A stretch of DNA of 62,724 nucleotides from Mucilaginibacter sp. (GTDB lineage: Bacteria > Bacteroidota > Bacteroidia > Sphingobacteriales > Sphingobacteriaceae). Below the pieces are notes generated by a model. That model searched no databases and had not been told where the DNA came from. It saw nothing but the letters and a program-made list of their open reading frames with translations. The translations under genes were made by a program, and so were the position numbers. This document shows, one piece after another, positions 26,440-34,471 of the stretch. Each line of letters starts with the position of its first letter. Positions within the stretch are counted from its first letter, which is position 1. Location of the stretch: contig JAQBNZ010000155.1 of the NCBI GenBank assembly GCA_028288285.1, forward strand, positions 1-62,724, read 5' to 3'.

Positions 26440-27465
26440 ATGAAAAAGCTAATTACTATTCAGGATAGGCTGGAGTGGATTTACTATGTAAGTAACGCAG
26501 CTGAGCATGATTTTTATCACACGTGGCATTACCATTCGCTTGAAACTACGAGTACTCCTTTACTGTTTGTTTGTGAACTACATCAAGATTTTATAGCCAT
26601 TCCGCTTCTGAAGAGACCAATTCCAGAATCCACTTACTATGATTTAACTTGTGTATATGGCTTTTCTGGTCCACTCTCAAATAAAAAAATGAAAGATTTG
26701 GATGATGATTTAATAGAACAGTTTAAGACTGATTTTCTTAAGTTTTTGGATGACGAGAAAATAGTATCGGTGTTTTCCAGAATGCATCCGTTTTACCCGC
26801 AGCAATTAGTGCTTGAAAAGTTTGGAGGGGTTTATGATAACGGCAAAACTGTAGTTATGGACCTATCTGTTAACATTGATGAACAGCGCAGAAAATATCA
26901 ACGAAAGGCTCGGCACGCAATAAACATTGCCAGGGAAAAGGGTTACCGGCTTGTTGTGGAGAGTGGGACGCAAGCTATCAAAACTTTTTTTGAAATATAT
27001 TCAGAGAGTATGCAGCGGGTAGGTGCATCAGCGTATTACTATTTTAGTGAAGACTATATTTCAAAAGTTGTTAATACAGAGGAGTACGATGCCCGGATTG
27101 TAATGCTTTATGATGGCGGTATAGTTATAGCAAGTACTATAATTATGCTTACAAACGGCATAATGCAGGGCTATTTGGTAGGTGTTCGCGCAGAATATGT
27201 GGAGTTTAGTCCAATTAGATTTATGGTTGATGAGCTTACAATATTGGGCAGGGCAGCCGGTATAAATTATTTCAATTTAGGCGGAGGAATTGGCTTTAAA
27301 GAAGATAACATCTATCAAGGGAAAATTGCACTAACAAACTTCACTTTTGATTATAAAAGTTGGCGCTTTATAGCCAATCCATGTGTATACAAGCAACTGC
27401 TTGCCGCAAAGGGTATTAATGAAGATACGGATGTAGATTTTTTTCCGCTTTACAGATACGCTTAA
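26440..27465 (+). CDS. FemAB-family (GNAT_6-like) acyl/aminoacyl transferase
   Basis: Full-length FemAB-like protein of 341 aa with two GNAT-like halves. It contains RRKYQRKARHAINIAREKGYR (helical region with basic residues), VVESGTQAIKTFFEIYSESMQRVGASAYYYFS, and the C-terminal NYFNLGGGIGFKEDNIYQGK, matching the conserved N-x-GGG segment of this family. These proteins attach amino acids or acyl groups to amines. In polysaccharide loci they probably decorate an amino-sugar. It closes the PhyH-PLP-GNAT-FemAB block and precedes the CapD-like dehydratase. Confidence 0.8.
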   Translation: MKKLITIQDRLEWIYYVSNAAEHDFYHTWHYHSLETTSTPLLFVCELHQDFIAIPLLKRPIPESTYYDLTCVYGFSGPLSNKKMKDLDDDLIEQFKTDFLKFLDDEKIVSVFSRMHPFYPQQLVLEKFGGVYDNGKTVVMDLSVNIDEQRRKYQRKARHAINIAREKGYRLVVESGTQAIKTFFEIYSESMQRVGASAYYYFSEDYISKVVNTEEYDARIVMLYDGGIVIASTIIMLTNGIMQGYLVGVRAEYVEFSPIRFMVDELTILGRAAGINYFNLGGGIGFKEDNIYQGKIALTNFTFDYKSWRFIANPCVYKQLLAAKGINEDTDVDFFPLYRYA

Positions 27466-27483
27466 CCATTAAAAACCATTACC

Positions 27484-29418
27484 ATGATATACCTAAAAAA
27501 CTTATTATTTCAGGATAAATTCCATTCAAAATGGTTAATATTTATAATTGATTTGTTAATTGTTATCTCATCATTATTTATATCATTTTTTATAAAAGAT
27601 GGTTTGAGATTCAACGAAACCAACAATTATTATATCATATTATATAGTTGCATTGCAGCCCTGTCGTTTTTTTCAATGCGCATACATACCCGTATTATCA
27701 GGTATTCAAATACAAAAGATATGCAGCGTGTTATTACAGCAGTTTTAGTTACCAATTTAGCCTTTTTGATAGTATTGTATTCAATTATTAATCCTTACCT
27801 CCAGTTAAATTTAAATAACCATAAAGATGTATTTCTTGTCAATATTTTCATTTCATCAATTGTGCTGATTGGTTTTAGAATATTAATAAAAGATTTGTTT
27901 CACTTTATTACCTACCAAACTGCTACTACTAAAAAGGAGAATGTGCTTATATATGGTTCAAACACATCATCAATATTAATAAAAAATACAGTTGAAACGC
28001 AGGAAGGTACTAAAATGCAGGTGCAAGGATTTATTGATACGGCAGCCGATAAGCTATACAAATGTATTGAACAAAAAATCGTATACCCTGATATTGCAAT
28101 TGATAGATTATACAAAAAGTTTGCAATAAAAACATTATTTATCACTTCTGAGCACTTAAAGGCTTCTGGTAATAAAAGAGCTATAGAAAAGTGTATCTCT
28201 TTAGGGATAAGGGTTATTACTGTTCCGCCAACCAACCAGTGGATAAATGGGCAGCCAAGTATCAATCAATTTAAAGATCTTAAAATAGAGGACCTTTTGG
28301 AGCGAGATCCTATAAAATTGTGTAAAGACCATATTTTAAAAGACCTTACCGGAAAGAGGGTCTTGGTTACTGGAGCTGCAGGTTCAATAGGCGCAGAAAT
28401 TGTGCGCCAGGTATTAAGTTTTAACCCCGAGTTAGTTGTACTATGCGATCAGGCAGAGACGCCTTTGCATAATATTCAATTAGAAATTGAGGATAGCAAT
28501 AATAAAAGCAGGGTACACTTATTCATCGCCGATATTCAGAATTCAAATCGGATTAAAATGCTTTTTAACCAGTACAAACCCCAGGTTGTTTTTCATGCGG
28601 CAGCATATAAGCATGTGCCTATGATGGAGAGTAACCCAACAGAAGCTGTATTGACAAATATTTTGGGTACTAAAAGCATGGCTGATATTTCTTTGGAATA
28701 TAATGTAGAAAAATTTATCATGATCTCTACAGATAAAGCAGTTAGGCCAACAAATATAATGGGGGCATCAAAGCGTATAGCCGAGATGTATATCCAATCT
28801 TTAAACAATGCTGTTATTAATGATAATAGTACCCAACAAACCAAATTTATAACTACCAGGTTTGGAAACGTACTTGGCTCAAATGGTTCAGTAATTCCAC
28901 GGTTTAAAATGCAAATTGAACGCGGTGGGCCAGTAACAGTCACTCATCCTGAAATAGCCAGGTATTTCATGACAATTCCAGAGTCTGTGCAATTGGTGCT
29001 TGAGGCAGCAGTTATGGGTACAGGCGGAGAGATATTTTTATTTGATATGGGCAAACCTATTAAAATAAAAGATCTTGCTCTTAATATGATCAAACTTGCA
29101 GGTTTTAAACCTGGTGAAGATATTAAAATTGTTTACACCGGTTTGAGGCCTGGAGAAAAACTCTATGAAGAGTTATTAAATAAGGAGGAAGAAATAATAC
29201 CTACTTATAACGATAAAATTAAAATATCCAAAACCATATCTCACAATTATAACAATATTAACGAAAACGTAAACATGTTGTTAGCTTTTAATTTAATTAA
29301 TAACGTAGATGAAATGGTTAGCCTGATGAAAAAAATGATACCTGATTTTATTAGCAAAAATTCTTGTTTTGAAAAATTGGATGCTAAATTCCAAAAAACA
29401 GAAATTGTAAATAGTTAA
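27484..29418 (+). CDS. CapD/PglF-like membrane-bound UDP-sugar 4,6-dehydratase
   Basis: It dehydrates UDP-N-acetylhexosamine to a 4-keto-6-deoxy sugar, the substrate for DegT-type aminotransferases. The N-terminal part has about four TM segments (residues 13-135) and a CoA-binding-like domain. The C-terminal SDR domain has GKRVLVTGAAGSIGAEIVRQ (about residues 290-309), FHAAAYKHVPMMESNP, the catalytic segment IMISTDKAVRPTNIMGASKR, and TRFGNVLGSNGSVIPRF. At 644 aa it is normal for this class. It is the last enzyme gene of the exopolysaccharide run. Confidence 0.93.
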   Translation: MIYLKNLLFQDKFHSKWLIFIIDLLIVISSLFISFFIKDGLRFNETNNYYIILYSCIAALSFFSMRIHTRIIRYSNTKDMQRVITAVLVTNLAFLIVLYSIINPYLQLNLNNHKDVFLVNIFISSIVLIGFRILIKDLFHFITYQTATTKKENVLIYGSNTSSILIKNTVETQEGTKMQVQGFIDTAADKLYKCIEQKIVYPDIAIDRLYKKFAIKTLFITSEHLKASGNKRAIEKCISLGIRVITVPPTNQWINGQPSINQFKDLKIEDLLERDPIKLCKDHILKDLTGKRVLVTGAAGSIGAEIVRQVLSFNPELVVLCDQAETPLHNIQLEIEDSNNKSRVHLFIADIQNSNRIKMLFNQYKPQVVFHAAAYKHVPMMESNPTEAVLTNILGTKSMADISLEYNVEKFIMISTDKAVRPTNIMGASKRIAEMYIQSLNNAVINDNSTQQTKFITTRFGNVLGSNGSVIPRFKMQIERGGPVTVTHPEIARYFMTIPESVQLVLEAAVMGTGGEIFLFDMGKPIKIKDLALNMIKLAGFKPGEDIKIVYTGLRPGEKLYEELLNKEEEIIPTYNDKIKISKTISHNYNNINENVNMLLAFNLINNVDEMVSLMKKMIPDFISKNSCFEKLDAKFQKTEIVNS

Positions 29419-29452
29419 AGATATTTTCAATTAATAATTTATTATATTTATT

Positions 29453-29890
29453 ATGTATAGCAAAATAAATTATCCAGTCACCAATGAAAGTGTCATTGGT
29501 GATGACCCTGCCGTTAGCTCTGTAAGCTGTGACATAAACTGCGGTCAAATTGTAGAAAAGGTAGTGAAAATGGATGCGATGAGTATCAGTGAAATATCAA
29601 GGAAACTAAATGTTAGCCGGCGAACACTTTATAATTGGTTTGAAAGTAAAAACCTAAGCCCGGAAATTATTGAAAAAATTGGATTAGTAATTGATCATGA
29701 TTTTTCAGAAGAATTTCCTGAAATTTTTCCTATCAATAAAGGTTTGAAAAATGGCGAATACAATATTACCAATCAACAAACCAAAGAAAATATATCTGAC
29801 CCAATTTACTATTGGATGGATAAATATATTAAATTATTAGAACGATTTAACGAAGTTTTACCTATTAAACATGGTAAAAACCATACTTAA
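29453..29890 (+). CDS. Small helix-turn-helix protein at the end of the exopolysaccharide locus
   Basis: Residues 39-65 (MDAMSISEISRKLNVSRRTLYNWFESKN, key: ISEISRKLNVSRRTLYNWF) form a clear HTH of the Fis/resolvase/MerR-like size. The C-terminal part (DPIYYWMDKYIKLLERFNEVL) is a likely amphipathic helix for oligomerisation. The N-terminal 35 residues are not recognised. It is 34 bp after the dehydratase gene and before the terminator, so it is transcribed with the locus and may feed back on it. No family assignment beyond HTH. Confidence 0.7.
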   Translation: MYSKINYPVTNESVIGDDPAVSSVSCDINCGQIVEKVVKMDAMSISEISRKLNVSRRTLYNWFESKNLSPEIIEKIGLVIDHDFSEEFPEIFPINKGLKNGEYNITNQQTKENISDPIYYWMDKYIKLLERFNEVLPIKHGKNHT

Positions 29891-29951
29891 CCATAATTAT
29901 AACATTCAATACTGATTGCAAATATCTTACTTGCTCAATTATAATATACGG

Positions 29952-29983
29952 AGACCACTTTTTAAAATGTGGTCTTTTTTTTT
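29952..29983 (+). terminator. Rho-independent terminator of the exopolysaccharide operon
   Basis: Stem AGACCAC (29952-29958) pairs with GTGGTCT (29969-29975). The run of nine T at 29975-29983 follows. It lies 62 bp after the HTH gene stop and is the only classic terminator seen on the plus strand of this locus. Confidence 0.9.
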
Positions 29984-29984
29984 G

Positions 29985-30334
29985 AAATATTTTTCGATAA
30001 ATAGGATTACTACATTTCTTAGGCTTATTTAGTGGTAATAAGCCGGATAATATAAAAGCAAATGAATGTAATTGTCCAGTTATTGTAGCAATTATTAATA
30101 AGAAATTATTCCCAATTTGTTATCTGATTATTAAGGATGAGCACTAAAAGAAAGGCAATCCCAAGCTCTTTTCTTTTAGGTTACTATTTTGTTAAATCAT
30201 CAATTTGGCTGTAAATAACGGCTAAGTGCTTGTACCTTTATTCCGAATAAGAAGATATTGCGTAGGGCGCTGGTCGGCAGTATATGAAAGGTTCGAGCCC
30301 TTTCCCTACATCTATCCATAATAATAAATATTTT
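29985..30334. other. Structured non-coding segment after the exopolysaccharide terminator
   Basis: No convincing ORF. Two hairpins are visible: GGCTTATT/AATAAGCC with a 7-nt loop (30022-30044), and a 10-bp stem CTAAAAGAAA/TTTCTTTTAG with a 16-nt loop (30144-30179). Neither has a T-tract. A tRNA-like remnant follows at 30262-30311. The segment could hold a small RNA or be decayed DNA at the island edge. Confidence 0.5.
30262..30311 (+). other. tRNA-like remnant (T-arm plus acceptor stem)
   Basis: AAAGG-TTCGAGC-CCTTT at 30287-30303 is a textbook T-arm with 5-bp stem and 7-nt TTCRA loop. It is followed by CCCTAC (30304-30309), complementary to GTAGGG at 30262-30267, as an acceptor stem would be. 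Only 19 bases lie between the 5' acceptor strand and the T-arm (a full tRNA needs about 40), with a possible GCTG/CAGT mini-hairpin. No CCA is encoded and no anticodon arm is possible. Most likely a tRNA remnant or attachment-site scar; a minimal tRNA-like RNA is less likely. Confidence 0.5.
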
Positions 30335-30502
30335 ATGACAGAGATAAATTATCCTATTGCAGGAATCTTTGTATTTGTTGCATTTTGCCTTGGTATATTG
30401 CTATATCGAATAAACCAAAAAGATAAAAATACGCTAAGAAAAATGTTGCCCGGTTATGGGTGGCACCGAAAGAGAATAAAAAAGAATAACTTAAATATTT
30501 AA
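30335..30502 (+). CDS. Small single-pass membrane protein, 55 aa
   Basis: It starts MTEINYPIAGIFVFVAFCLG, and one TM helix (about residues 7-25) is followed by a strongly basic tail (KDKNTLRKMLPGYGWHRKR). The frame is open further upstream to 30284, but that part overlaps the tRNA-like remnant, so the ATG at 30335 is preferred. No family recognised. Positive-inside topology predicts a cytoplasmic tail. Confidence 0.5.
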   Translation: MTEINYPIAGIFVFVAFCLGILLYRINQKDKNTLRKMLPGYGWHRKRIKKNNLNI

Positions 30503-30613
30503 TTTATAAATTTTAAGCAATAATGATTACCAATAAAATGCTTGCTTTTTAACGGTATAGCAAAATAAAGCTATTTGCCAGGTTATAGCATTATTTTAGC
30601 ATTCTGATAATAC

Positions 30614-30653
30614 TTTAACCCGGTTATAAATGTATATCAACCACCGGGTTAAA
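30614..30653. terminator. Hairpin between convergent small genes
   Basis: A 10-bp perfect stem TTTAACCCGG (30614-30623) with CCGGGTTAAA (30644-30653) encloses a 20-nt loop. It lies 10 bp beyond the stop of the minus-strand lysine-rich gene and after the small membrane-protein gene, so it may end transcription from both sides. There is no clear T-tract, so the call is tentative. Confidence 0.4.
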
Positions 30654-30662
30654 TTCTTAAAA

Positions 30663-30971
30663 TTAAGCCGAAACCTCAGTGGCTTTTACTGTTTTTGTTT
30701 TGCTTTTGCTTGTGGCAGGCACAGGTGTTTCTTTTACAGATGTTGAAGGTTCTGTAATTGCAGAATTAACAGACACAGCAGGCTTTATAAGCCTGGCAAT
30801 TTTTTTTGCAATTTTATTAGCACTTTTAACAATCTTTTTCTCAATTTTCTTAGTATCTGTACCAAATTCGGTTGCTTTGCTTTTTATTGCAGCCACTAAA
30901 CTAACTTCTAAATTTTTTACTAATGTTTTCTTTGCTGTTTTAGCAAGCGATTTGCGTTCTGACTTTTTCAT
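30663..30971 (-). CDS. Lysine/alanine-rich basic protein (histone-H1-like composition)
   Basis: 102 aa, very rich in Lys, Ala, Ser and Thr, with no acidic clusters. An N-terminal part with repeating K-x-x-K spacing (KKSERKSLAKTAKKTLVKN; IEKKIVKSANKIAKKIARL) should be helical, and a C-terminal tail (SVKETPVPATSKSKTKTVK) is Pro/Lys-rich and unstructured. The composition resembles bacterial H1-like DNA-binding proteins, so nucleoid or nucleic-acid binding is possible. The opposite-strand frame 30679-30981 is only the complement of its lysine codons. Function not established. Confidence 0.65.
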   Translation of the reverse strand: MKKSERKSLAKTAKKTLVKNLEVSLVAAIKSKATEFGTDTKKIEKKIVKSANKIAKKIARLIKPAVSVNSAITEPSTSVKETPVPATSKSKTKTVKATEVSA

Positions 30972-31169
30972 AAGGAATTGAGGTGAAAGCGCTAATGTAA
31001 GTTAAATTCAAGTTACTTGTATGTTATCGTTATGTTAAGTGATTTAAAATGACGTAACATACTTTAAGGCATTTTCTGAGAGAAAATTTATAATATATGA
31101 TTAACAAATAGTTTTGTAATTTGCACCTGTAAATTAAGCGCAATCATTAAATACGATCTGTAATTTCTT

Positions 31170-31179
31170 CCCCCCCCCC
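31170..31179. repeat. Homopolymeric tract of ten C
   Basis: Ten consecutive C bases in strongly AT-rich DNA, 89 bp before the start codon of the sugar-phosphate transferase gene at 31269. Such tracts slip during replication and can vary promoter spacing. No ORF spans it. Confidence 0.85.
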
Positions 31180-31268
31180 TGAAAACGTAACGGTAGAGTG
31201 TTTAATAATTAATATACAATTTTTAAGGCAACTAAGTGTTACCTGCTTGCGTATGTAACTATATAAAT

Positions 31269-32015
31269 ATGGCTAACGAATACTGGGATAATAATTTGTT
31301 AAAATTAAATGATTTGAGCAATCAATCATATATTGACAGTATTGGCGATAGTTCAACATTAGCCTGGATAGAAAAATCAGAGTTTACTGTAAATCCGCTT
31401 ATATCATCTCTGTTATTCAAAAAAAGGTTTAAAGTTTTAAAGCGTATAGTTGATATTGTAGTTTCGCTTTTAGTAATTATATTTCTGCTTTCTTGGTTGC
31501 TTCCTATAATTGCATTGTTAGTAGTATTTGATTCAAAAGGCCCCGTGTTTTTTGTACAAAAGCGCAATAAAAAAGGTTCAAAGCTTTTTTATTGTATCAA
31601 AATAAGAACAATGGTTGTTAATGATGATTCTGACAATGTAGCAGCAATTATAAATGATGTAAGGGTTACACGGCTGGGAAAATTCTTGCGCTTAAGCCAT
31701 ATTGATGAATTACCTCAATTTTTTAATGTATTGATAGGAGACATGTCAATAGTTGGCCCAAGGCCGCATATGCTTGTTGAGAATGTTAAGTATAATGAAA
31801 TGTTTAGCTATTATAATTACAGGCATTATGTAAAACCTGGTATAACAGGGCTGGCACAATCATACGGCTACCATGGGGCTATTACAGAATTAAACATAAT
31901 TGACAAAAAAACTGAGTTTGATATCTACTACATTAAAAACTGGTCAGTTTTAATGGATATAAAAATATTGTTCAGAACACTTTTAAATACTTTTAAAAAG
32001 ATTGTAGGTAGATAA
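31269..32015 (+). CDS. Initiating sugar-phosphate transferase (second PGT)
   Basis: Undecaprenyl-phosphate sugar-1-phosphate transferase. About 60 N-terminal residues of unknown role precede a hydrophobic membrane helix (IVDIVVSLLVIIFLLSWLLP). GPVFFVQKRNKKG, IKIRTMVVN, HIDELPQFFNVLIGDMSIVGPRPHML and YVKPGITGLAQSYGY follow. The start at 31269 (MANEYWDN) is preferred to 31236. It is a paralogue of the PGT gene at 46010: both share GPRPHML and RHxxKPGITGxAQ. It stands alone outside the main operon and has a ten-C tract upstream, so it may start a different or alternative glycan. Confidence 0.9.
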   Translation: MANEYWDNNLLKLNDLSNQSYIDSIGDSSTLAWIEKSEFTVNPLISSLLFKKRFKVLKRIVDIVVSLLVIIFLLSWLLPIIALLVVFDSKGPVFFVQKRNKKGSKLFYCIKIRTMVVNDDSDNVAAIINDVRVTRLGKFLRLSHIDELPQFFNVLIGDMSIVGPRPHMLVENVKYNEMFSYYNYRHYVKPGITGLAQSYGYHGAITELNIIDKKTEFDIYYIKNWSVLMDIKILFRTLLNTFKKIVGR

Positions 32016-32043
32016 CTATTTACTTTCAATTGCTACTGTTTTT

Positions 32044-32051
32044 TAACTTTG
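32044..32051 (+). promoter_or_regulatory. Candidate Bacteroidota -7 element before the lysozyme gene
   Basis: TAACTTTG matches TAnnTTTG and ends only four bases before the GTG start at 32056, so transcription would begin at or next to the start codon, giving a leaderless mRNA. I see no -33 TTG at correct spacing (the TTG at 32030 is too close). Low confidence. Confidence 0.3.
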
Positions 32052-32055
32052 CACT

Positions 32056-32928
32056 GTGACCACAATAAAGAAACCCAGGGTAACCGCAAAGAAAACTTCC
32101 AAACCCAGATCATTACCGCGAAAGAAAAAGCCTCAAAAAAACGGTTTGTGGTGGAAAGTTGTTTCAGCAGCTGTACTGTTAATAATATTATCCCCCCTTT
32201 ATTACGGATACGTGCTCAAAACATTTACATCCACCTGGAGGTGGATAGCCGATATAGGAGAAAATCCGCATTACCGTACATACAAAAGTTTTGATATCCG
32301 TATTCCATCGGGCTATAAAAAGCATGGTATTGATGTATCTTATGCCCAAGGTAAGATAGATTGGCAAAAGGTAAAATCAATGCAGGAAGATAGTGTAAGA
32401 ATAAGCTTCGCATTTATAAAAGCTACTGAGGGCCTACTGACTGTTGATCCCTATTTTAAACGTAACTGGCGCGAAGCGCCAAAAGCTGGTATTGTTTGTG
32501 GTGCCTATCATTTTCTTCGCCCTACAAAAAGTGGTGCCTGGCAGGCAAGGTTTTTCCTCCAGAATGTAAAAATGGAGAGTGGCGACCTGCCGGCGGTTGC
32601 AGATATTGAACGTTTGGATGGTACAACTCCTGAAACAATGCGTAAAGAACTAAAAGCTTTTGTAAGGCAAGTAGAATTAAAAACCGGGGTAAAGCCAATT
32701 ATTTACACCAATATTAGCTTTTATAATGATTATTTGGCTGGGTATTTCGACGGTTATCCGCTTTGGATAGCGAACTATTACCAGCCAGAATTGAAAATTG
32801 ACTCCAATACACAATGGCAGTTTTGGCAACATTCAGATATGGCAAAGGTAAATGGCATTGGCCATGTGGTTGATTTTAACGTATTTAAGGGAGATAGTCT
32901 CGCCTTTCAAAAACTTTTAACCCCTTAA
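32056..32928 (+). CDS. Glycoside hydrolase family 25 lysozyme-like muramidase
   Basis: It hydrolyses beta-1,4 bonds of peptidoglycan. A basic N-terminus and one TM anchor (about residues 31-53) put the catalytic domain in the periplasm. Catalytic GH25 motifs are HGIDVSYAQG (Asp93) and VADIERLDG (Asp183, Glu185), plus SFAFIKATEG and AYHFLRP. Length 290 aa is normal for Bacteroidota GH25. The start is a GTG; no ATG lies in a better place. There are no phage genes around it, so it is a cellular wall-remodelling enzyme. Confidence 0.88.
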   Translation: MTTIKKPRVTAKKTSKPRSLPRKKKPQKNGLWWKVVSAAVLLIILSPLYYGYVLKTFTSTWRWIADIGENPHYRTYKSFDIRIPSGYKKHGIDVSYAQGKIDWQKVKSMQEDSVRISFAFIKATEGLLTVDPYFKRNWREAPKAGIVCGAYHFLRPTKSGAWQARFFLQNVKMESGDLPAVADIERLDGTTPETMRKELKAFVRQVELKTGVKPIIYTNISFYNDYLAGYFDGYPLWIANYYQPELKIDSNTQWQFWQHSDMAKVNGIGHVVDFNVFKGDSLAFQKLLTP

Positions 32929-32971
32929 TAATAAATACCATTAATTTACAAAGCAACCACATTTCTTTTCT

Positions 32972-32979
32972 TATTTTTG
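32972..32979 (+). promoter_or_regulatory. Candidate -7 element upstream of rpoD
   Basis: TATTTTTG matches the Bacteroidota TAnnTTTG consensus and lies about 190 bp before the rpoD start, in the only gap that can hold its promoter. No -33 TTG is visible at proper spacing, so this is a weak call. Confidence 0.3.
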
Positions 32980-33168
32980 TGCATTAATAAAAACAACATA
33001 TTACGTGCAATAAATTTAGCTGACCAGTTAAATCATAAATTGTACATTAAGCTTTCACACGAAGCAATCCTTTATTTATACACAGTTTTTACAAGTTTAT
33101 TTAAACTCTATACCTAATTGGTCAATTGATCGTTTACAATTGGCTATAAGATTATCATTTTCATATAC

Positions 33169-34026
33169 ATGAGACAACTAAAAATTTCCCAATCCATTAC
33201 CAACCGCGAATCGCAATCGTTAGATAAATATTTAACCGAGATAGGGAAGGTAGACCTGATAACAGCGCAGGAAGAAGTTATTCTTGCACAAAAGATTCGT
33301 GAAGGTGACCAGGCAGCATTGGAACGCTTAACAAAAACAAACCTTCGTTTCGTGGTTTCTGTTGCTAAACAATATCAAAACCAGGGACTTACATTAGGTG
33401 ACCTAATTAACGAGGGCAACCTTGGCCTGATAAAGGCAGCTAAACGTTTTGATGAAACAAAGGGATTTAAATTTATTTCTTACGCCGTATGGTGGATCCG
33501 TCAGTCAATATTATCTGCTGTTGCTGAGCAATCAAGAATAGTACGTTTACCATTGAACCAGATAGGTTCTTTAAGCAAAATACACAAGGCAGCATCTAAG
33601 CTTGAGCAAATGTATGAGCGCCAGCCTACGCCTGAGGAATTAGCTGATGACCTGGAAACAACTACCGAGAAAATAGCCGATTCATTATCGAATGCAGGCC
33701 GTCAGGTTTCTGTTGATGCGCCGTTTATTACAGGTGAAGAGAACACTTTGCTTGATGTTTTACAAAGCAGCGATGCCGGTACTGATAACGACCTGATGAT
33801 AGATTCACTTACCCAGGAAATTAAACGTTCATTAGGTATTTTAGCTGAACGCGACAGGGAAGTGATTGTGTTATTTTTTGGCTTAAATAATAACGCCGCT
33901 CATTCTTTAGAAGAGATTGGTGAAAAATACAGCCTTACCCGCGAACGTGTTCGCCAGATAAAAGATAAAGCCTTGATGCGTTTAAGACAAAACTCAAGAG
34001 CTAACTTGCTGCAATCATATTTATAA
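33169..34026 (+). CDS. rpoD: Primary RNA polymerase sigma factor (RpoD/SigA)
   Basis: The short Bacteroidota type of housekeeping sigma-70. It has 285 aa and lacks most of region 1.1. Region 1.2 is [20 protein letters not shown], region 2 contains [39 protein letters not shown] and [16 protein letters not shown], and region 4 ends with [24 protein letters not shown]. The conserved stretches are cited only as landmarks at about residues 19-38, 58-125 and 235-265. It binds the TAnnTTTG-type promoters of this phylum. It is a single gene with a bidirectional terminator at 34069-34102. Confidence 0.97.
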   Translation: MRQLKISQSITNRESQSLDKYLTEIGKVDLITAQEEVILAQKIREGDQAALERLTKTNLRFVVSVAKQYQNQGLTLGDLINEGNLGLIKAAKRFDETKGFKFISYAVWWIRQSILSAVAEQSRIVRLPLNQIGSLSKIHKAASKLEQMYERQPTPEELADDLETTTEKIADSLSNAGRQVSVDAPFITGEENTLLDVLQSSDAGTDNDLMIDSLTQEIKRSLGILAERDREVIVLFFGLNNNAAHSLEEIGEKYSLTRERVRQIKDKALMRLRQNSRANLLQSYL

Positions 34027-34068
34027 AAGATACGGATTGGTGTTAAAAAGATACCGATTTAGATCAAA

Positions 34069-34102
34069 AAAAGCCGCCTTTTTATACAAAAAGGCGGCTT
34101 TT
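34069..34102. terminator. Bidirectional terminator between rpoD and the convergent gene
   Basis: A 15-bp perfect stem (34069-34083 with 34088-34102) has a 4-nt loop ATAC. It has an A-run on one side and a T-run on the other, so it works on both strands. It lies between the rpoD stop (34026) and the stop of the convergent small gene (34115). Confidence 0.92.
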
Positions 34103-34114
34103 AAATTATTTAGC

Positions 34115-34435
34115 CTAATCGTTTTGTTTCAGGTATTTGTAATGCAATTGTTTTAATGTTTCTTCCGATTCTTTATCGGTTGAGTAACCGTAGCCTGTAA
34201 CCAAAATACCCTTTTGGCCTGATGGCGAAGCCAATGCATAAACGGTCGCTTCATCCCCAGGGTCTGATGCCCCTTCATAACGATATTGATCAACAATTTC
34301 AAACTCATCGGCTGGGTATGAGTGTTCGCCTGCTTTAAGATGGTTTTCTGCTAAATTAAAATCCAATGTGAAGCCTTGCTCTTTTAAATTAGCAATAGCT
34401 TCGGTTACAGTGTCATAGTGGAATTTCTGTTTCAT
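34115..34435 (-). CDS. Small conserved Bacteroidota protein (often mislabelled PRPP synthetase)
   Basis: 106 aa, beginning MKQKFHYDTVTEAIANLKEQ, with YPADEFEIVDQYRYEG in the middle and ILVTGYGYSTDKES near the end. Proteins with this pattern are commonly deposited as phosphoribosylpyrophosphate synthetase, but true PRPP synthetases have about 310 aa and a DLHA/DDmidT-type PRPP loop, none of which is present here. I therefore call it a conserved small protein of unknown function. It shares a bidirectional terminator with rpoD. Confidence 0.75.
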   Translation of the reverse strand: MKQKFHYDTVTEAIANLKEQGFTLDFNLAENHLKAGEHSYPADEFEIVDQYRYEGASDPGDEATVYALASPSGQKGILVTGYGYSTDKESEETLKQLHYKYLKQND

Positions 34436-34471
34436 GGTAGTAGATGTTTTGGTTGATGTTTATAGATTCAG

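Noticed and set aside
30679..30981. Hydrophobic 100-codon plus-strand frame opposite the lysine-rich gene
   Set aside because: Its Phe/Leu/Val-rich sequence is just the complement of lysine and alanine codons on the minus strand, and the minus-strand protein is the plausible one.
32056..32928. Lysozyme gene as evidence of a prophage
   Set aside because: No holin, terminase, capsid, integrase or tail genes are near, and the protein has a membrane anchor typical of cellular GH25 enzymes.
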